From Mycobacteroides chelonae (GTDB taxonomy: Bacteria; Actinomycetota; Actinomycetes; Mycobacteriales; Mycobacteriaceae), in NCBI RefSeq assembly GCF_016767715.1, contig NZ_CP050145.1, forward strand, positions 186,001 to 250,000: a stretch of DNA of 64,000 bases. Direction: 5' to 3'. Position numbers and translations under genes: made by a program. Below, in pieces: positions 1-17,400 of the stretch. Every line of letters starts with the position of its first letter. The first letter of the stretch is position 1. The notes beneath the pieces were generated by a model. The model searched no databases, had not been told where the DNA came from, and worked only from the letters and a program-made list of their open reading frames with translations.

Positions 1-541
1 TCGATGCGGCCGGATCGGTGAGCGCCGGGTTCACGCCCGTCGGGCCGGTACCGGTGAGACTCGGGGTGCTGGCCGGAGCTGCCGGGTTGGTCAGTCCGGG
101 GTTGGTCAGCGCCGGGTCGGTGAGACTCGGGGTGGTGGTAGCGCCCGGGCTGGTGAGTCCGGGGTTGGTCAGGGCCGGGTTGGTCAGCGACGACGAGGGG
201 CTGGTGAGCCCGCCCGGAGTGGTGAGCCCACCGGGCGAGGTCAGCGCGGGGTTGGCGCCGCCAAGGCTGCCGAGCCCTCCGCCACCCAGGCCGGGGATGT
301 TGAGACCGGACAGCCCGGGGATCTGCACGCCGAACTGGGACGTCATCTGTTGAACAGCGCCCATGACCTCACCGGGGAGGTCGGACACGATCGCGGCCTG
401 CACGAATTCCTGCTGTGAGGGTGCGGGCGCGGCGGTCTGGGTCATGTTGGTCGCGAGGGCAATGGCAAACGGACTTGCGACGGCCAGCGCGGCGACCGAG
501 CTCAAGGCTGTCGAAAGCCGGCGGCGGCGACGATTAGGCAC
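1..541 (-). CDS. erp: Exported repetitive protein Erp (PirG), 3' part cut by window edge
   Basis: Reads leftwards from GTG 541, with GAGGAG upstream, and runs off the window after about 180 codons. The N-terminus is a basic MPNRRRRR stretch, then a hydrophobic signal segment (about residues 9-30). From about residue 98 there are many degenerate five-residue PGLTS-type units (LTSPG, LTNPA, LTDPA, LTNPG). This matches Erp of M. tuberculosis (Rv3810) in its start, the EF-QAA--DLPGE segment (residues about 45-58), the repeats, and its position divergent from glf. Erp is a surface/secreted protein linked to envelope integrity and virulence. The repeat number and C-terminal hydrophobic region cannot be judged here because the gene is incomplete. 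Confidence 0.93.
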   Translation of the reverse strand, partial: MPNRRRRRLSTALSSVAALAVASPFAIALATNMTQTAAPAPSQQEFVQAAIVSDLPGEVMGAVQQMTSQFGVQIPGLSGLNIPGLGGGGLGSLGGANPALTSPGGLTTPGGLTSPSSSLTNPALTNPGLTSPGATTTPSLTDPALTNPGLTNPAAPASTPSLTGTGPTGVNPALTDPAAS

Positions 542-3963
<3,422 letters not shown>

Positions 3964-3967
<4 letters not shown>

Positions 3968-4527
3968 CCGGTCTGCTGCCGGGCGAGGTGACCGCGCCCC
4001 AGGGGGAGACCGCGGTTCTTGTCGCCGTGCAGTCGGCCCTCGCTGGTCGGCCCGGGGTGCTGAGCACCGCCCGCGGTCTGTCCCATTTCGGTGAGCACAG
4101 CATCGGCTGGGTGGCCGCGGCGCTGATCGGCGCCGCCATCAACAGGCGAGACAAGGCCCGTAGGCGCAGCTGGTTGGCCGCGGGTGCGGGCGCCTTTGGC
4201 GCCCACGCCGCGTCGGTGATCATCAAACGTGTGGTGCGCCGGCGTCGTCCCAGCCATGAGGCGGTGCGGGTGAACGTCGGTACCCCGAGCCGGTTGAGCT
4301 TCCCCTCCTCGCACGCGACCTCGACCGCGGCCGCCGCGGTGCTGTTGGCGCCGCTGACCGGATTGCCGTTGCCCGCGCTGCTGATTCCGCCGATGGCGTT
4401 GTCACGGTTGGTTCTTGGCGTGCACTACCCCACAGATGTGGCCGCCGGCGCTGCCTTGGGCGCGCTGATCGGCACGGCCGTTCGCCGGGCGGACTCGCGC
4501 CTGGCGCTCAAGGAGGAACAGGTATGA
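3964..4527 (+). CDS. PAP2-family phosphatase, candidate decaprenylphosphoryl-5-phosphoribose phosphatase
   Basis: A 187-residue membrane phosphatase orthologous by position and sequence to Rv3807c. The three PAP2 signatures are present: K-x6-RP (residues about 88-96), PSSH (114-117) and SR-x5-HYPTD (147-158). In the decaprenylphosphoryl-arabinose pathway a phosphatase must remove the 5'-phosphate from DPPR, made by the adjacent ubiA product, before DprE1/DprE2 epimerise the sugar. Rv3807c is the usual candidate, but the assignment rests mainly on context. It overlaps both neighbours by 4 bp. Confidence 0.88.
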
Positions 4528-5438
4528 GCGAGGAGCCGGCACCCACCGCAGGCCCGCCCAAGAATCTCGTCTCGGGGATCATCAAGGCGGTACGCCCGCG
4601 TCAATGGGTGAAGAATGTCCTGGTTTTCGCGGCGCCTTTGGCGGCGCTCGGCGACATTTCGCCGCACGACTACCGGGGTATTTTCATCCGGGTCGCTATC
4701 GCCTTTGTTGCCTTCAGCATGGCGGCGTCGTCGATCTACCTGATCAACGACGCCCGCGATGTCGAGGCCGACCGGCAGCACCCCACCAAGCGGTTCCGGC
4801 CGATCGCCGCAGGGGTCTTGCCGATACCCGCCGCGTACGGGCTTGCGGTCGTGCTGGTTGCCGGGTCATTGGGCATTGCCTCTCGGGTCAGCCTGAACCT
4901 GGTCATCGTGATAGCGATCTATATCGCCATCCAGCTGGCCTACTGCTTTGGCCTCAAACATCAGCCGGTCATTGACATCTGCATCGTCTCATCGGCGTAT
5001 CTCATTCGGGCGATCGCCGGTGGTGTGGCCGCCGGTGTGTATCTGTCGCAGTGGTTCCTGCTGATCATGGCCTTCGGGTCGCTCATGATGACCGCGGGTA
5101 AGCGTTATGCCGAATTGCAGATCGTCGAGAAGACCGGTGCCAAGATCCGTAAGTCGCTCGAGGGATACACATCCAGTTACCTGCGGTTCGTTTGGACGCT
5201 GTCGGCGACCGCGATCGTGGTCTGCTACGGGCTGTGGGCCTTCGAACGTGACCACCGCGCCGGATCCTGGTTTGTCGCATCGATGATCCCGTTCACCATC
5301 GCCATCCTGCGTTACGCGGTCGATGTCGACGGGGGCGAGGCGGGCGAGCCCGAGGAGATCGCTCTGGGGGACAGGGTGTTGCAATTCCTGTTCGTCGCAT
5401 GGATCGGATCGCTCGGTGCGGCCTTCTACTTCTCCTGA
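4524..5438 (+). CDS. ubiA: Decaprenylphosphoryl-5-phosphoribose synthase (UbiA family)
   Basis: A 304-residue polytopic prenyltransferase that transfers 5-phosphoribose from PRPP to decaprenyl phosphate, the committed step to the arabinose donor DPA. The UbiA Asp-rich motif NDARDVEAD is at residues 75-83 and the second conserved Asp region starts near D151 (HQPVIDICIV). Orthologue of Rv3806c, in the same operon position. Start ATG 4524 follows AGGAGGAACAGGT, a strong ribosome site inside the end of the PAP2 gene. Alterations in this gene are associated with high-level ethambutol resistance in M. tuberculosis. Confidence 0.96.
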   Translation: MSEEPAPTAGPPKNLVSGIIKAVRPRQWVKNVLVFAAPLAALGDISPHDYRGIFIRVAIAFVAFSMAASSIYLINDARDVEADRQHPTKRFRPIAAGVLPIPAAYGLAVVLVAGSLGIASRVSLNLVIVIAIYIAIQLAYCFGLKHQPVIDICIVSSAYLIRAIAGGVAAGVYLSQWFLLIMAFGSLMMTAGKRYAELQIVEKTGAKIRKSLEGYTSSYLRFVWTLSATAIVVCYGLWAFERDHRAGSWFVASMIPFTIAILRYAVDVDGGEAGEPEEIALGDRVLQFLFVAWIGSLGAAFYFS

Positions 5439-7440
5439 ACGGACCCGGGCGCTGGGCCCTAGCAATGGCCTGACCCGCTTCACAGTGTGGGTCAGCGTCC
5501 TCACCGTGACCCTGTTGTTCGGCTGGGGGGCCTGGCAGCGGCGCTGGATCGCGGATGACGGTCTCATCGTGCTGCGTACCGTGCGAAATCTGCTGGCGGG
5601 CAACGGCCCCGTCTTCAACAAGGGAGAACGGGTAGAGGCCAACACCTCCACGGTGTGGACCTACCTGACGTATCTGGGCGGCTGGGCCGGCGGAGGTATT
5701 CGCCTCGAGTACGTGGCGTTGGCTCTGTCGCTGGTGCTCAGCCTGGTCGGCGTCGCGCTGGCGATTCTGGGTACCGCCCGGCTCTACGCGCCGCTGCTTG
5801 CCGGGCGCGCCGCGCTCATGGTGCCCGCCGGAATGCTGGTGTACATCGCGATCCCGCCGGCCCGTGATTTCGCCACCTCCGGCCTGGAAAACGGTTTGGT
5901 ACTGGCATATCTGGGCGGACTGTGGCTCATGATGGTGATCTGGGCGCAGGCCGTGCGCGCGCCCGTCACCCTTGATCGGCGCGGCGGCCCACATCAGCCG
6001 GTGGATCCACGGATCGTGCATGCCGACCGAAAAGATCAGAAAGACGTTCTCAGTAGACGATTCACGATAGGGCTGGCCTTCATGGCCGGGCTGAGCGTGC
6101 TGATCCGTCCGGAGCTGGCTCTCGTCGGGGGTGGCTTCTTGGTGATGATGCTGATCGCCGCCCGCGGGTTCACCAGCCGGGTGTACATCGTGGCGGCCGG
6201 CGGAGCGCTGCCCGTGCTGTACCAGATATTCCGGATGGGCTACTACGGCCTGTTGGTGCCGAGTACGGCGATCGCGAAGGACGCGTCGGGCTCCAAATGG
6301 GGGCAGGGCTTCGTCTACCTGCAAAACATGAACTCCCCGTATCTCATATGGGTGCCGGCGGTGCTGCTCATCGCCCTCGGCGTGGCCGCCTACCAGGCCC
6401 GTCGCGATCAATGGTGGGTGCGCCAGGTGGCCGCCCCGGGTTACGGGTGGCTGGCGCGGCTTGTCCAAAACCCCACCGCCGTAGTTATTTTCATGCTCGC
6501 CAGCGGATTCATCCAGGGCCTGTACTGGATACGCCAGGGTGGGGATTTCATGCATGCGCGTGTGCTGTTGACCCCGGTGTTCTGCATGCTGTTGCCTATC
6601 GCGGTGGTTCCGCTGGCAGCGCCGGACAGCGCGGCCTTTACGCCCAAGCAGGCTCGTCTGCTCACCGGGGCCACCATCGGACTTTTCGCGGGTATCGCCG
6701 GATGGGCATTGTGGGTGGCTAACTCGCCGGGAATGGGGGGTGACGGCACCAAGGTCACCTACAGCGGCATCGTCGACGAACGGCGCTTCTACGCACAGGC
6801 GACCGGCGTCGCGCATCCGCTGACCGCCGCGGACTACCTGAACTACCCGCGCATGCGCGCGGTGTTGGTGGCGATCGACAACACCCCGGATGGAGCGCTC
6901 CTATTGCCCTCGGGGAACTACGACCAGTGGGATGTGGTGCCGGCCATCCCGCCGCCACCCCCGATCCCGCACGACTACCGCGGGCCGCACGCGGTTCTGT
7001 TCACCAACTTGGGCATGCTCGGCATGAACCTGGGCCTGGATGTACGAATCGTGGACCAGATCGGGTTGGCCAATCCGCTGGCCGCGCACACCACGCGCAT
7101 CACGGATGGACGCATCGGTCACGACAAGGATCTGTTCCCGGAGTGGATGATTGCCGACGGACCCTGGCTCAAGCGTTACCCGTACATCCCGCGGTATCTC
7201 AGCCAGGACTGGGTCGCCGAGGCCGTGGAGGCGCTCAAGTGTCCGCGGACCGAAGCGATGTTGGGTTCGATACGCCGGCCCCTCTCACCTCGGCTTTTCG
7301 TGTCGAACTTGCTGCACGCCGCCGAGTTCACCACCTACCGGTTCGACCGTGTGCCGCGTCTTGAGCTGGCCCGATGCGGTCTGCCGATGCCGAAGCTGGA
7401 TACCCCCCCGTACACTGGGCTTCCGGCGACCGGTCCCTAG
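5416..7440 (+). CDS. aftB: Arabinofuranosyltransferase AftB
   Basis: GT-C membrane enzyme that adds the terminal beta-1,2-arabinofuranose residues of arabinogalactan and LAM. The first membrane helix is followed by the conserved QRRWIADDGLIVLR loop with the acidic pair typical of this family. The periplasmic C-terminal domain carries the conserved VTYSGIVDERRFYAQATG segment. Orthologue of Rv3805c (627 aa); this protein is about 674 aa. The extra length includes a charged insertion at about 5961-6060 between membrane segments (RRGGPHQPVDPRIV and onward), absent from M. tuberculosis. The start is uncertain: GTG 5416 (overlapping ubiA by 23 bp) is preferred; GTG 5485 is an alternative that begins right at the first helix. 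Confidence 0.93.
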   Translation: MRPSTSPERTRALGPSNGLTRFTVWVSVLTVTLLFGWGAWQRRWIADDGLIVLRTVRNLLAGNGPVFNKGERVEANTSTVWTYLTYLGGWAGGGIRLEYVALALSLVLSLVGVALAILGTARLYAPLLAGRAALMVPAGMLVYIAIPPARDFATSGLENGLVLAYLGGLWLMMVIWAQAVRAPVTLDRRGGPHQPVDPRIVHADRKDQKDVLSRRFTIGLAFMAGLSVLIRPELALVGGGFLVMMLIAARGFTSRVYIVAAGGALPVLYQIFRMGYYGLLVPSTAIAKDASGSKWGQGFVYLQNMNSPYLIWVPAVLLIALGVAAYQARRDQWWVRQVAAPGYGWLARLVQNPTAVVIFMLASGFIQGLYWIRQGGDFMHARVLLTPVFCMLLPIAVVPLAAPDSAAFTPKQARLLTGATIGLFAGIAGWALWVANSPGMGGDGTKVTYSGIVDERRFYAQATGVAHPLTAADYLNYPRMRAVLVAIDNTPDGALLLPSGNYDQWDVVPAIPPPPPIPHDYRGPHAVLFTNLGMLGMNLGLDVRIVDQIGLANPLAAHTTRITDGRIGHDKDLFPEWMIADGPWLKRYPYIPRYLSQDWVAEAVEALKCPRTEAMLGSIRRPLSPRLFVSNLLHAAEFTTYRFDRVPRLELARCGLPMPKLDTPPYTGLPATGP

Positions 7441-7518
7441 AGGAGCGTTCCCGTCCGGGTCCTCGACGTGATCGTGCATGCGGGCTTCTGTGTCCGAATC
7501 GAGATCCCAATTAGGTAA

Positions 7519-8607
<1,089 letters not shown>

Positions 8608-8625
8608 GGTCTCGGGGCACCTTGA

Positions 8626-8668
8626 GAAGGTCCGCAGGCGCACATAGTGATGGTGCTGCAGGTCCTTC
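8626..8668 (+). terminator. Imperfect hairpin after antigen 85 paralogue 1
   Basis: An imperfect inverted repeat (GAAGG-TCCGCAGG paired with CTGCAGG-TCCTTC) begins 18 bp after the stop. There is no T-run, so termination is only possible. Confidence 0.35.
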
Positions 8669-8669
8669 A

Positions 8670-8685
8670 GATGTGGTTGACTACC
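8670..8685 (+). repeat. 16-bp promoter-proximal repeat, copy 1
   Basis: The sequence gatgtggttgactacc lies 82 bp before the start of paralogue 2 and recurs identically before paralogue 3 (9896-9911). It contains TTGACT, a possible -35 hexamer. The downstream ribosome-site regions are also alike, so the gene duplication carried its promoter. Confidence 0.6.
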
Positions 8686-8767
8686 GCGCGAGTATGCGAT
8701 GGGCGTCCATCAAATCCCTTGACCTGCGCGTGGGAAATCGATTGAAACAGATGGGAAAACGAAGTAA

Positions 8768-9748
<981 letters not shown>

Positions 9749-9761
9749 GCATAAGCAGTCA

Positions 9762-9807
9762 AAAGAGCGGTGGCCACCCTGTCTTTGGCAGGTGGCCACC
9801 GCTCTTT
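9762..9807 (+). terminator. Rho-independent terminator after antigen 85 paralogue 2
   Basis: A perfect 17-bp inverted repeat (aaagagcggtggccacc and its complement) around a 12-nt loop, ending in a short T-rich tract, 13 bp after the stop codon. The stem is symmetric and could act in both directions. Confidence 0.9.
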
Positions 9808-9895
9808 CGTCTTTTCGCCGGATTGTGTCTCAAGACCACATCGGTCCGGTTGCGGAGCACCAACAACCGTGACGGGATGTGTTGACAGCCGCCCT

Positions 9896-9911
9896 GATGT
9901 GGTTGACTACC
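9896..9911 (+). repeat. 16-bp promoter-proximal repeat, copy 2
   Basis: Identical to 8670-8685 (gatgtggttgactacc), here 70 bp before the start of antigen 85 paralogue 3. The shared TTGACT could be a -35 element. Confidence 0.6.
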
Positions 9912-9960
9912 TCGGGGACCCCACAGGATGTCTGTCGGCCTGACATGTAACGCCGACTGA

Positions 9961-10962
<1,002 letters not shown>

Positions 10963-10979
10963 TCGTCACTGACAATCGC

Positions 10980-11013
10980 AAAAGCGGCGGCCACTTCGGT
11001 GGTCGCCGCTTTT
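10980..11013 (+). terminator. Rho-independent terminator after antigen 85 paralogue 3
   Basis: A 15-bp stem (aaaagcggcggccac with one wobble) closed by the stable TTCG tetraloop and followed by TTTT, 18 bp past the stop. Confidence 0.9.
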
Positions 11014-11175
11014 GTCGTTTCGGGGATCGCCGACGGCCACAATCGAGTAACGAATTCTGTGCTGTGACGATCATTTGCGCAGGTGCGGGTGGCATCGGTT
11101 CGGTAGCCTCGCTCGGGGCTCCCGGTACCGTGGAGCAAGCTGCGAGACCGCACGTCACGAACGGCCAGGAGACAC

Positions 11176-12183
11176 ATGCCCAAGACCTCGAGTAGTAAAC
11201 GGCACCGGATTCTCGGTTTGGCGGCGGCGCTGGCCGTTGCCGTCGTCGTCATCCTGGTGATCGCGATCGTCGTGGTCATCGTCCGCAGGCCCGATGACGT
11301 CACGCCTCCGGCGGGGCAGGTGACGACGACACCACCGCTGACGCGTCCCGGCCAGAAGCCGCGGCCGGCCTTCCAGAGCGCCGACTGCCCCGATGTGCAG
11401 GCGCTCATCATCCCGGGTACCTGGGAGTCGTCACGCACCGACGATCCGCTCAACCCGACCGAGTTCCCGCGGTCACTGCTGCTGAACGTGTCCCGGCCGA
11501 TCACCGAGAAGTTCGATAAGGCCCGGCTGGAAACGTGGACGGTGCCGTACACCGCCCAGTTCCACAACCCGTTCGCCAATGACAACCAGATGTCGTACAA
11601 CGACAGCCGTAAGGAAGGCACCGACCGGGCGGTCAAGCAGCTCTCCGAAATGTACGACCGGTGCCCGCTCACCAGCTACGTTCTGATTGGTTTCTCGCAG
11701 GGTGCGGTGATCGCCGGTGACATCGCCAACCAGATCGGAAACGGCGAGGGACCCGTCGATCAGGACCTGGTGCTCGGCGTGACATTGATCGCAGACGGCC
11801 GCCGCCAGGACGGGGTCGGCCTGTCGCCAGGGCCCAACCCGCCCGGACAGGGCGCCGAAGTCACCCTGGGCGATCTGGGGGTGTTGGATTCCTTCGGTCT
11901 GAAGATGTCGGGGCCGCGTCCCGGCGGATTTGGTGAGCTCAACGATCGCACCAACCAGATCTGTGGAACCGGGGATCTCATCTGCGCGGCGCCGCCTGAC
12001 GCCTTCAATATCTCCAACCTGGGTAAGACGCTGGACATTCTGTCCGGGGGCGCAGGTGCCCCGGTACACGCGCTGTACGCCACGCCGGAGTTTTGGCAGA
12101 TCGACGGCCAGCCGGCGACGGTATGGACCACCAACTGGGCCGAGGGGCTCATCGAGAAGGCGCCCCACCCCAAGCACGGCTGA
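11176..12183 (+). CDS. culp6: Cutinase-like envelope lipase/thioesterase Culp6
   Basis: 335-residue membrane-anchored serine hydrolase, orthologue of Rv3802c, an essential phospholipase/thioesterase of the mycolate locus. A single N-terminal membrane helix (about residues 13-37) is followed by a Pro/Thr linker and a cutinase-fold domain with GFSQG nucleophile elbow (Ser174). Cys residues flank the domain (ADCPDVQ, RCPLTS, QICGTG, LICAAP) as in cutinases. Start ATG 11176 has AGGAGAC before it. Length matches the family (336 aa in M. tuberculosis). It precedes fadD32-pks13-accD4, as in other mycobacteria. Confidence 0.93.
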   Translation: MPKTSSSKRHRILGLAAALAVAVVVILVIAIVVVIVRRPDDVTPPAGQVTTTPPLTRPGQKPRPAFQSADCPDVQALIIPGTWESSRTDDPLNPTEFPRSLLLNVSRPITEKFDKARLETWTVPYTAQFHNPFANDNQMSYNDSRKEGTDRAVKQLSEMYDRCPLTSYVLIGFSQGAVIAGDIANQIGNGEGPVDQDLVLGVTLIADGRRQDGVGLSPGPNPPGQGAEVTLGDLGVLDSFGLKMSGPRPGGFGELNDRTNQICGTGDLICAAPPDAFNISNLGKTLDILSGGAGAPVHALYATPEFWQIDGQPATVWTTNWAEGLIEKAPHPKHG

Positions 12184-12472
12184 CAAGTGTCGATGTCATC
12201 TTCGCAACAGGGCGCCGAGATATTTGGAGGGCGCGGTACGCTCGCCTAAGATTAAGAGAAAAATAAGACTGTAAGTCGTTCGTGAGGTTGAGTGATTTTG
12301 GCTGGCTGACGCTGACCGATAATCTCGTCGCGAATGGCCGCCTGAGCTGCCGTAGTACGCGATCGCCTCTCGGTAGGATCATCGAGGATTTGACGTTCGC
12401 GATGACGCGTGCTCGCGAATGCCTCAGGCCCGCGAAACGCGCATCATGCGCCGTCATAGGAGAGAAGCACAC
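12184..12472 (+). promoter_or_regulatory. culp6-fadD32 intergenic region, likely promoter of the mycolate condensation operon
   Basis: 289 bp without a credible gene. It contains an AT-rich stretch near 12246-12272 (TAAGAT and TAAGAC resemble -10 hexamers) and TTGACG at 12390-12395, a -35-like hexamer. The fadD32 ribosome site AGGAGAG lies at its end. I do not see a regulator box I can name. Confidence 0.45.
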
Positions 12473-14386
12473 ATGGCGTTCGACAACCCGTTCCTCGACT
12501 CGGCGGGCCACATCAAGTTCCCCGAGGACGGGAGCATCGTTGGCCACGTTGAGGGTTGGGCGGAGTCGCAGGGCGACAGCCTGGCCTACCGGTTCCTCGA
12601 CTTCTCGACAGAGCGCGACGGTGCCTATATCGACATCACCTGGTCGCAGTTCGGCGCGCGCAACCGCGCCGTGGCGGCCCGCCTGCAGCAGGTGACCAAG
12701 CCGGGCGACCGTGTCGCCATCCTGGCCCCGCAGAGCCTCGACTACCTCGTCGCGCATTTCGGTGCGCTCTACGCCGGCGCGATCGCGGTGCCGTTGTTCG
12801 ATCCCAGCGAGGCCGGCCATGCGGGCCGCCTGCACGCGGTCCTCGACGACTGCCAGCCGTCCGCGGTGCTCACCACGACCGACTGCGCCGAGGGCGTGCG
12901 CAAGTTCTTCCGGAATCGCCCGCCCAAGGAGCGTCCTCGCGTCATTGCCGTCGATGCGATTCCCAACGACGTGGGTTCGACCTGGGTTGAACCGGTGGCC
13001 ACCAAGGACACCATCGCCTACCTGCAGTACACCTCCGGCTCGACCCGCGCGCCCGCCGGTGTGCAGATCACGCACCTCGGCCTTGCGACCAACCTGCTGC
13101 AGCTGATCGACGCGTTGTCGGCCAAGCAGGGGCAACAAAGCCATGAAGATCTACGCGGAACCACCTGGCTGCCGTTCTTCCATGACATGGGCTTGATCAC
13201 GGTGATGGTGCCGTCGATGATCGGCCGGTACATGACGGTGATGAGCCCGGCGGCGTTTATCCGCCGCCCGCTGCGCTGGCTGCGGGAAATGGCCGTCAAG
13301 GGCGACGATCATGGTGGAACTTTCTCGGCGCTGCCCAACTTCGCTTTTGAGCATTGCGCATTGCGCGGTGTGCCCAAGGAGGGCGAGCCGCCGCTGGACC
13401 TGTCGAACGTGTACTCGATCATTAACGGTTCCGAACCGGTGTCCACGGCCTCGATCAAGAAGTTCTGCGACGCCTTCGAGCCATACGGCTTTGATCCCAG
13501 GGCGATTCACCCGTCCTACGGCATGGCCGAGGCCACTCTGTTCGTCACCTCGACCATTTGGAACACGGAGCGGGCGCGCGTGCTGCACGTGGACCGCACC
13601 GAACTCAACGCCGGTCGCATCGTGCAGGTGGAGCCGGGTGCCGAGAACTCGGTGACGCAGGTATCCAGCGGCCGGATGGCTCGGGACGAATGGGGCGTGA
13701 TCGTCGACGGCGAGACCGCGTCGGAACTGCCCGACGGGCAGATCGGCGAGATCTGGTTGCACGGCAACAACATTGGGTCCGGCTACTGGGGCCGTCCGGA
13801 GGAGACCCGCGAAGCGTTCCACAACACGCTCAAGTCGCGGATCTCCGCGTCCCACGCCGAGGGCGTGCCCGATGACGCCAACTGGCTCAACACCGGCGAC
13901 CTCGGAGTATGGGTCGACGGTGAGCTGTACATCACCGGCCGCGTCAAGGACCTCATCATCGTGGACGGACGTAACCACTACCCGCAGGATGTGGAGTTCA
14001 CTGCGCAGGAGGCCAACAAGGCGCTGCGCCCGGGATATGTGGCCGCGTTCTCGGTGCCGGCCAACCAGTTGCCGCAGGTGGTCTTCGACAATCCGCATGC
14101 CGGTCTGAAGTACGACCCGGAGGATTCCTCGGAGCAGCTGGTCATCATCGGCGAGCGCAGCGTGGGCGCACATAAGTCGGACAACCAGGCGGTCGGCGAC
14201 GATGTGCGCGCCGCCATCGCTGTGCGTCACGGTGTGACGGTGCGGGACGTGCTACTGGTGCCCGCCGGCTCGATTGCCCGGACCTCCAGCGGCAAGATCG
14301 CCCGCCGCGCGGCCCGGACCAGCTATCTGGACGGCAGCCTGCGCGGCGGATACCAGCAGACCGCATTCCCCGACGACCGGCAGTAA
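12473..14386 (+). CDS. fadD32: Long-chain fatty acyl-AMP ligase FadD32
   Basis: 637-residue FAAL that activates the C50-60 meromycolate as acyl-adenylate and loads it onto the N-terminal ACP of Pks13. The adenylate-forming motif YTSGSTRAP begins near residue 186; the FAAL-type [20 protein letters not shown] and TGDLGVW segments follow in order, and a C-terminal domain ends with the SSGKIARRA lysine motif. ATG 12473 is chosen because MAFDNPFL aligns with the M. tuberculosis N-terminus and has AGGAGAG 10 nt upstream. First gene of the fadD32-pks13-accD4 set. Cytosolic; essential in other mycobacteria. Confidence 0.96.
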   Translation: MAFDNPFLDSAGHIKFPEDGSIVGHVEGWAESQGDSLAYRFLDFSTERDGAYIDITWSQFGARNRAVAARLQQVTKPGDRVAILAPQSLDYLVAHFGALYAGAIAVPLFDPSEAGHAGRLHAVLDDCQPSAVLTTTDCAEGVRKFFRNRPPKERPRVIAVDAIPNDVGSTWVEPVATKDTIAYLQYTSGSTRAPAGVQITHLGLATNLLQLIDALSAKQGQQSHEDLRGTTWLPFFHDMGLITVMVPSMIGRYMTVMSPAAFIRRPLRWLREMAVKGDDHGGTFSALPNFAFEHCALRGVPKEGEPPLDLSNVYSIINGSEPVSTASIKKFCDAFEPYGFDPRAIHPSYGMAEATLFVTSTIWNTERARVLHVDRTELNAGRIVQVEPGAENSVTQVSSGRMARDEWGVIVDGETASELPDGQIGEIWLHGNNIGSGYWGRPEETREAFHNTLKSRISASHAEGVPDDANWLNTGDLGVWVDGELYITGRVKDLIIVDGRNHYPQDVEFTAQEANKALRPGYVAAFSVPANQLPQVVFDNPHAGLKYDPEDSSEQLVIIGERSVGAHKSDNQAVGDDVRAAIAVRHGVTVRDVLLVPAGSIARTSSGKIARRAARTSYLDGSLRGGYQQTAFPDDRQ

Positions 14387-14435
14387 CCGTTCACACACGG
14401 TCGTCCGTACGCAACACCCCGGAGAGGGCTCGAAC

Positions 14436-17400
14436 ATGACTGATACGCAACAGGATTCGACACCAGAGACCGAACCCGAGGCTCCAGAGGCAACGGATGG
14501 CGGTGCCGGTTCGGACGCGCCTCCCGCGGGCGGGACACCGCAGGGTGAGCTGACCATCCCGGAGATGCGCACGTGGCTGCGCGAGTGGATCGCCAAGGCC
14601 ACCGGGGTGAGTCCCGACCGTGTTGACGAGTCGGCGCCCATGGTGGAGATGGGTCTGTCCTCGCGTGACGCGGTCGCGATGGCCGCCGATATCGAGGACC
14701 TCACCGGCGTAACGCTGACGGCCACCGTCGCCTTCCAGCACCCCACCATCGAGTCACTGGCCACCCGGATCATTGAGGGTGAACCGGAGCTGCCGGATGC
14801 CGGTGAAGAGGACTGGTCACGCGATCCCAATGTTGCCGCAGGCGAATTCGACATCGCGGTGATCGGTCTGTCGACGCGCCTGCCCGGCGATGTGAACTCA
14901 CCGGCGCAGTTGTGGGAAGCGCTGCTGGAGGGTCGCGACGCCATCACCGATCTACCCGAGGGACGTTGGGAAGAGTTCACCGTCGAGCCGCGCATCGCCG
15001 AACGCGTTGCGCAGGCCAGCACCCGTGGTGGGTACCTGAAGGACATCAAGGGATTCGACGCCGAGTTCTTCACGCTGTCCAAGATGGAAGCCGACAACAT
15101 GGATCCGCAGCAGCGGATCGCTCTCGAATTGACCTGGGAAGCACTGGAAAACGCCCGTATCCCGGCGTCCGCACTCAAGGGTCAGAGTGTCGGTGTCTAC
15201 ATCGGCAGCTCCAACAACGACTACAGCTATCTGTCGGTGGCCGACCCCACCGTCACGCACCCGTACGCCATCACCGGTAACGCGAGTTCAATTATCGCGA
15301 ACCGGGTTTCGTACTTCTACGACTTCCGCGGGCCAAGCGTCGCCGTCGACACCGCATGTTCTTCGTCGCTGGTCGCGGTGCACCAGGGCGTCAAGGCCCT
15401 GCGGTGTGGCGAGGCCGACGTGGTGGTGGCCGGTGGTGTCAACGCGCTCATCACCCCGGTGGTAACGGTCGGATTCGATGAGGTCGGTGGCGTGCTCGCG
15501 CCGGACGGCCGCATCAAGTCGTTCTCGCAGGATGCCAACGGCTACAGCCGTTCCGAGGGTGGCGGCATGCTGATACTCAAGCGGCTCTCTGATGCGCGGC
15601 GCGACGGTGACCCGATCATGGCGATCATCGCCGGGTCCGCGGTCAATCACGATGGCCGGTCCAACGGTCTGCTCGCGCCCAACCCGGATGCTCAGGCAGA
15701 GGTACTGCGCAAGGCCTACAAGGACGCCGGTATCGATCCGCGCACCGTCGACGTCATCGAAGCGCATGGCACCGGCACCATCCTCGGCGATCCGATCGAG
15801 GCAGACGGCCTGGGCCGGGTGGTGGGTCGTGGCCGCGATGCCGACAAGCCCGCGCTACTGGGCTCGGCGAAGTCGAACTTCGGGCACCTGGAGTCCGCGG
15901 CCGGCGCCGCGAGCTTGTCGAAGATCGTGTTGGCCTTGCAGAACAACAAGGTTCCGCCGTCGATCAATTACACCGGCCCCAACCCGTACATCGACTTCGA
16001 CGCGATCCGACTCAAGGTCGTCGATCAGGTTTCCGACTGGCCGCGCTACAGCGGCCACGCCATCGCGGGTGTCTCCGGTTTCGGATTCGGCGGCGCCAAC
16101 GCCCACATCGTGGTGCGTGAGGTGCTGCCGATCGACCTGGTCGAACCGGCGGAGCCGTCCGAATCCGATGAGGACGCCGACGTCAATGGCAAACATGCTG
16201 CGGCAGAGGATGATACCGAGGGCAGCGGTGACGAGTCCGTTGCTACCCGCTTTGACGAGTATGGCGAGTTCCTGGGCGGGTACTCCGACGAGCCGGCAGA
16301 ACTGCCCGGACTGACCGATGAGGCCAAGCGTCTCCGGGATGAGGCACTGGCGGCGCTATCGAATGAAGAGCCGGTGACTCCCGTTGTGCCGCTGTTCATC
16401 TCAGGCTTCCTTTCCTCGCGCAAGAAGGCCGCTGCGGCTGCCCTGGCCGACTGGATGGAAACCGAAGAGGGGCAGTCGTACTCGCTGGAGTCCATCGGCC
16501 GTTCGCTCTCACGTCGCAACCACGGCCGCTCGCGCGCGGTGGTGCTGGCACACGACCACGAAGAGGCCGTCAAGGGACTGCGTGCCGTCGCCGAGGGCAA
16601 GCAGAAGCCCTATGTGTACTCCGCCGACGGACCCGTCAGCAGTGGCCCGGTCTGGGTGATGGCGGGATTCGGTGCGCAGCACCGGAAGATGGGTAAGAGC
16701 CTCTACCTGCGTGATCCGCTCTTCGCCGAGTGGATCAACAAGGTCGACTCCTACGTGCAGGACGAGCGGGGCTACTCCGTCGTCGAGCTGATCCTCGACG
16801 ATTCGCATGAGTACGGCATCGAAACCAGCAACATCGCCATCTATGCCATCCAGATCGGGTTGGGCGAGGTGCTCAAGGCGCACGGCGCCAAGCCCACCGC
16901 AGTGATCGGGCAGTCGCTGGGCGAGCCCGCCTCGGCCTACTTCGCGGGTGGCTTGTCACTGGCTGACGCCACCCGGGTCATCTGCTCGCGTGCTCACCTG
17001 ATGGGTGAGGGCGAGGCGATGCTGTTCGGCGAGTACATCCGGCTGATGGCTTTGGTCGAGTACTCGGCCGATGAGCTGAAGACGGTGTTCTCCGATTTCC
17101 CGGACCTCGAGGTGTGCGTGTACGCAGCCCCGTCGCAGACCGTCATCGGCGGTCCGCCCGCGCAGATCGACGCGATCGTGGCGCGCTGCGAGGCCGAGGG
17201 CAAGTTCGCCCGCAAGCTGCAGACCAAGGGCGCCGGCCATACCTCCCAGATGGACCCGCTGCTCGGCGAGTTCGCCGCAGAGCTACAGGGCATCGAGCCG
17301 ACGACTCCGACCGTCGGGATCTTCTCGACGGTGCACGAGGGCAACTATTTCCGCCCCGGCGGTGAGCCGCTGCACGATGTCGATTACTGGAAAAAGGGAA

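Noticed and set aside
18..353. Plus-strand frame rich in Val, Ser, Pro and Gly
   Set aside because: It is antisense to the PGLTS repeats of erp; the repetitive nature of erp keeps the opposite frame open.
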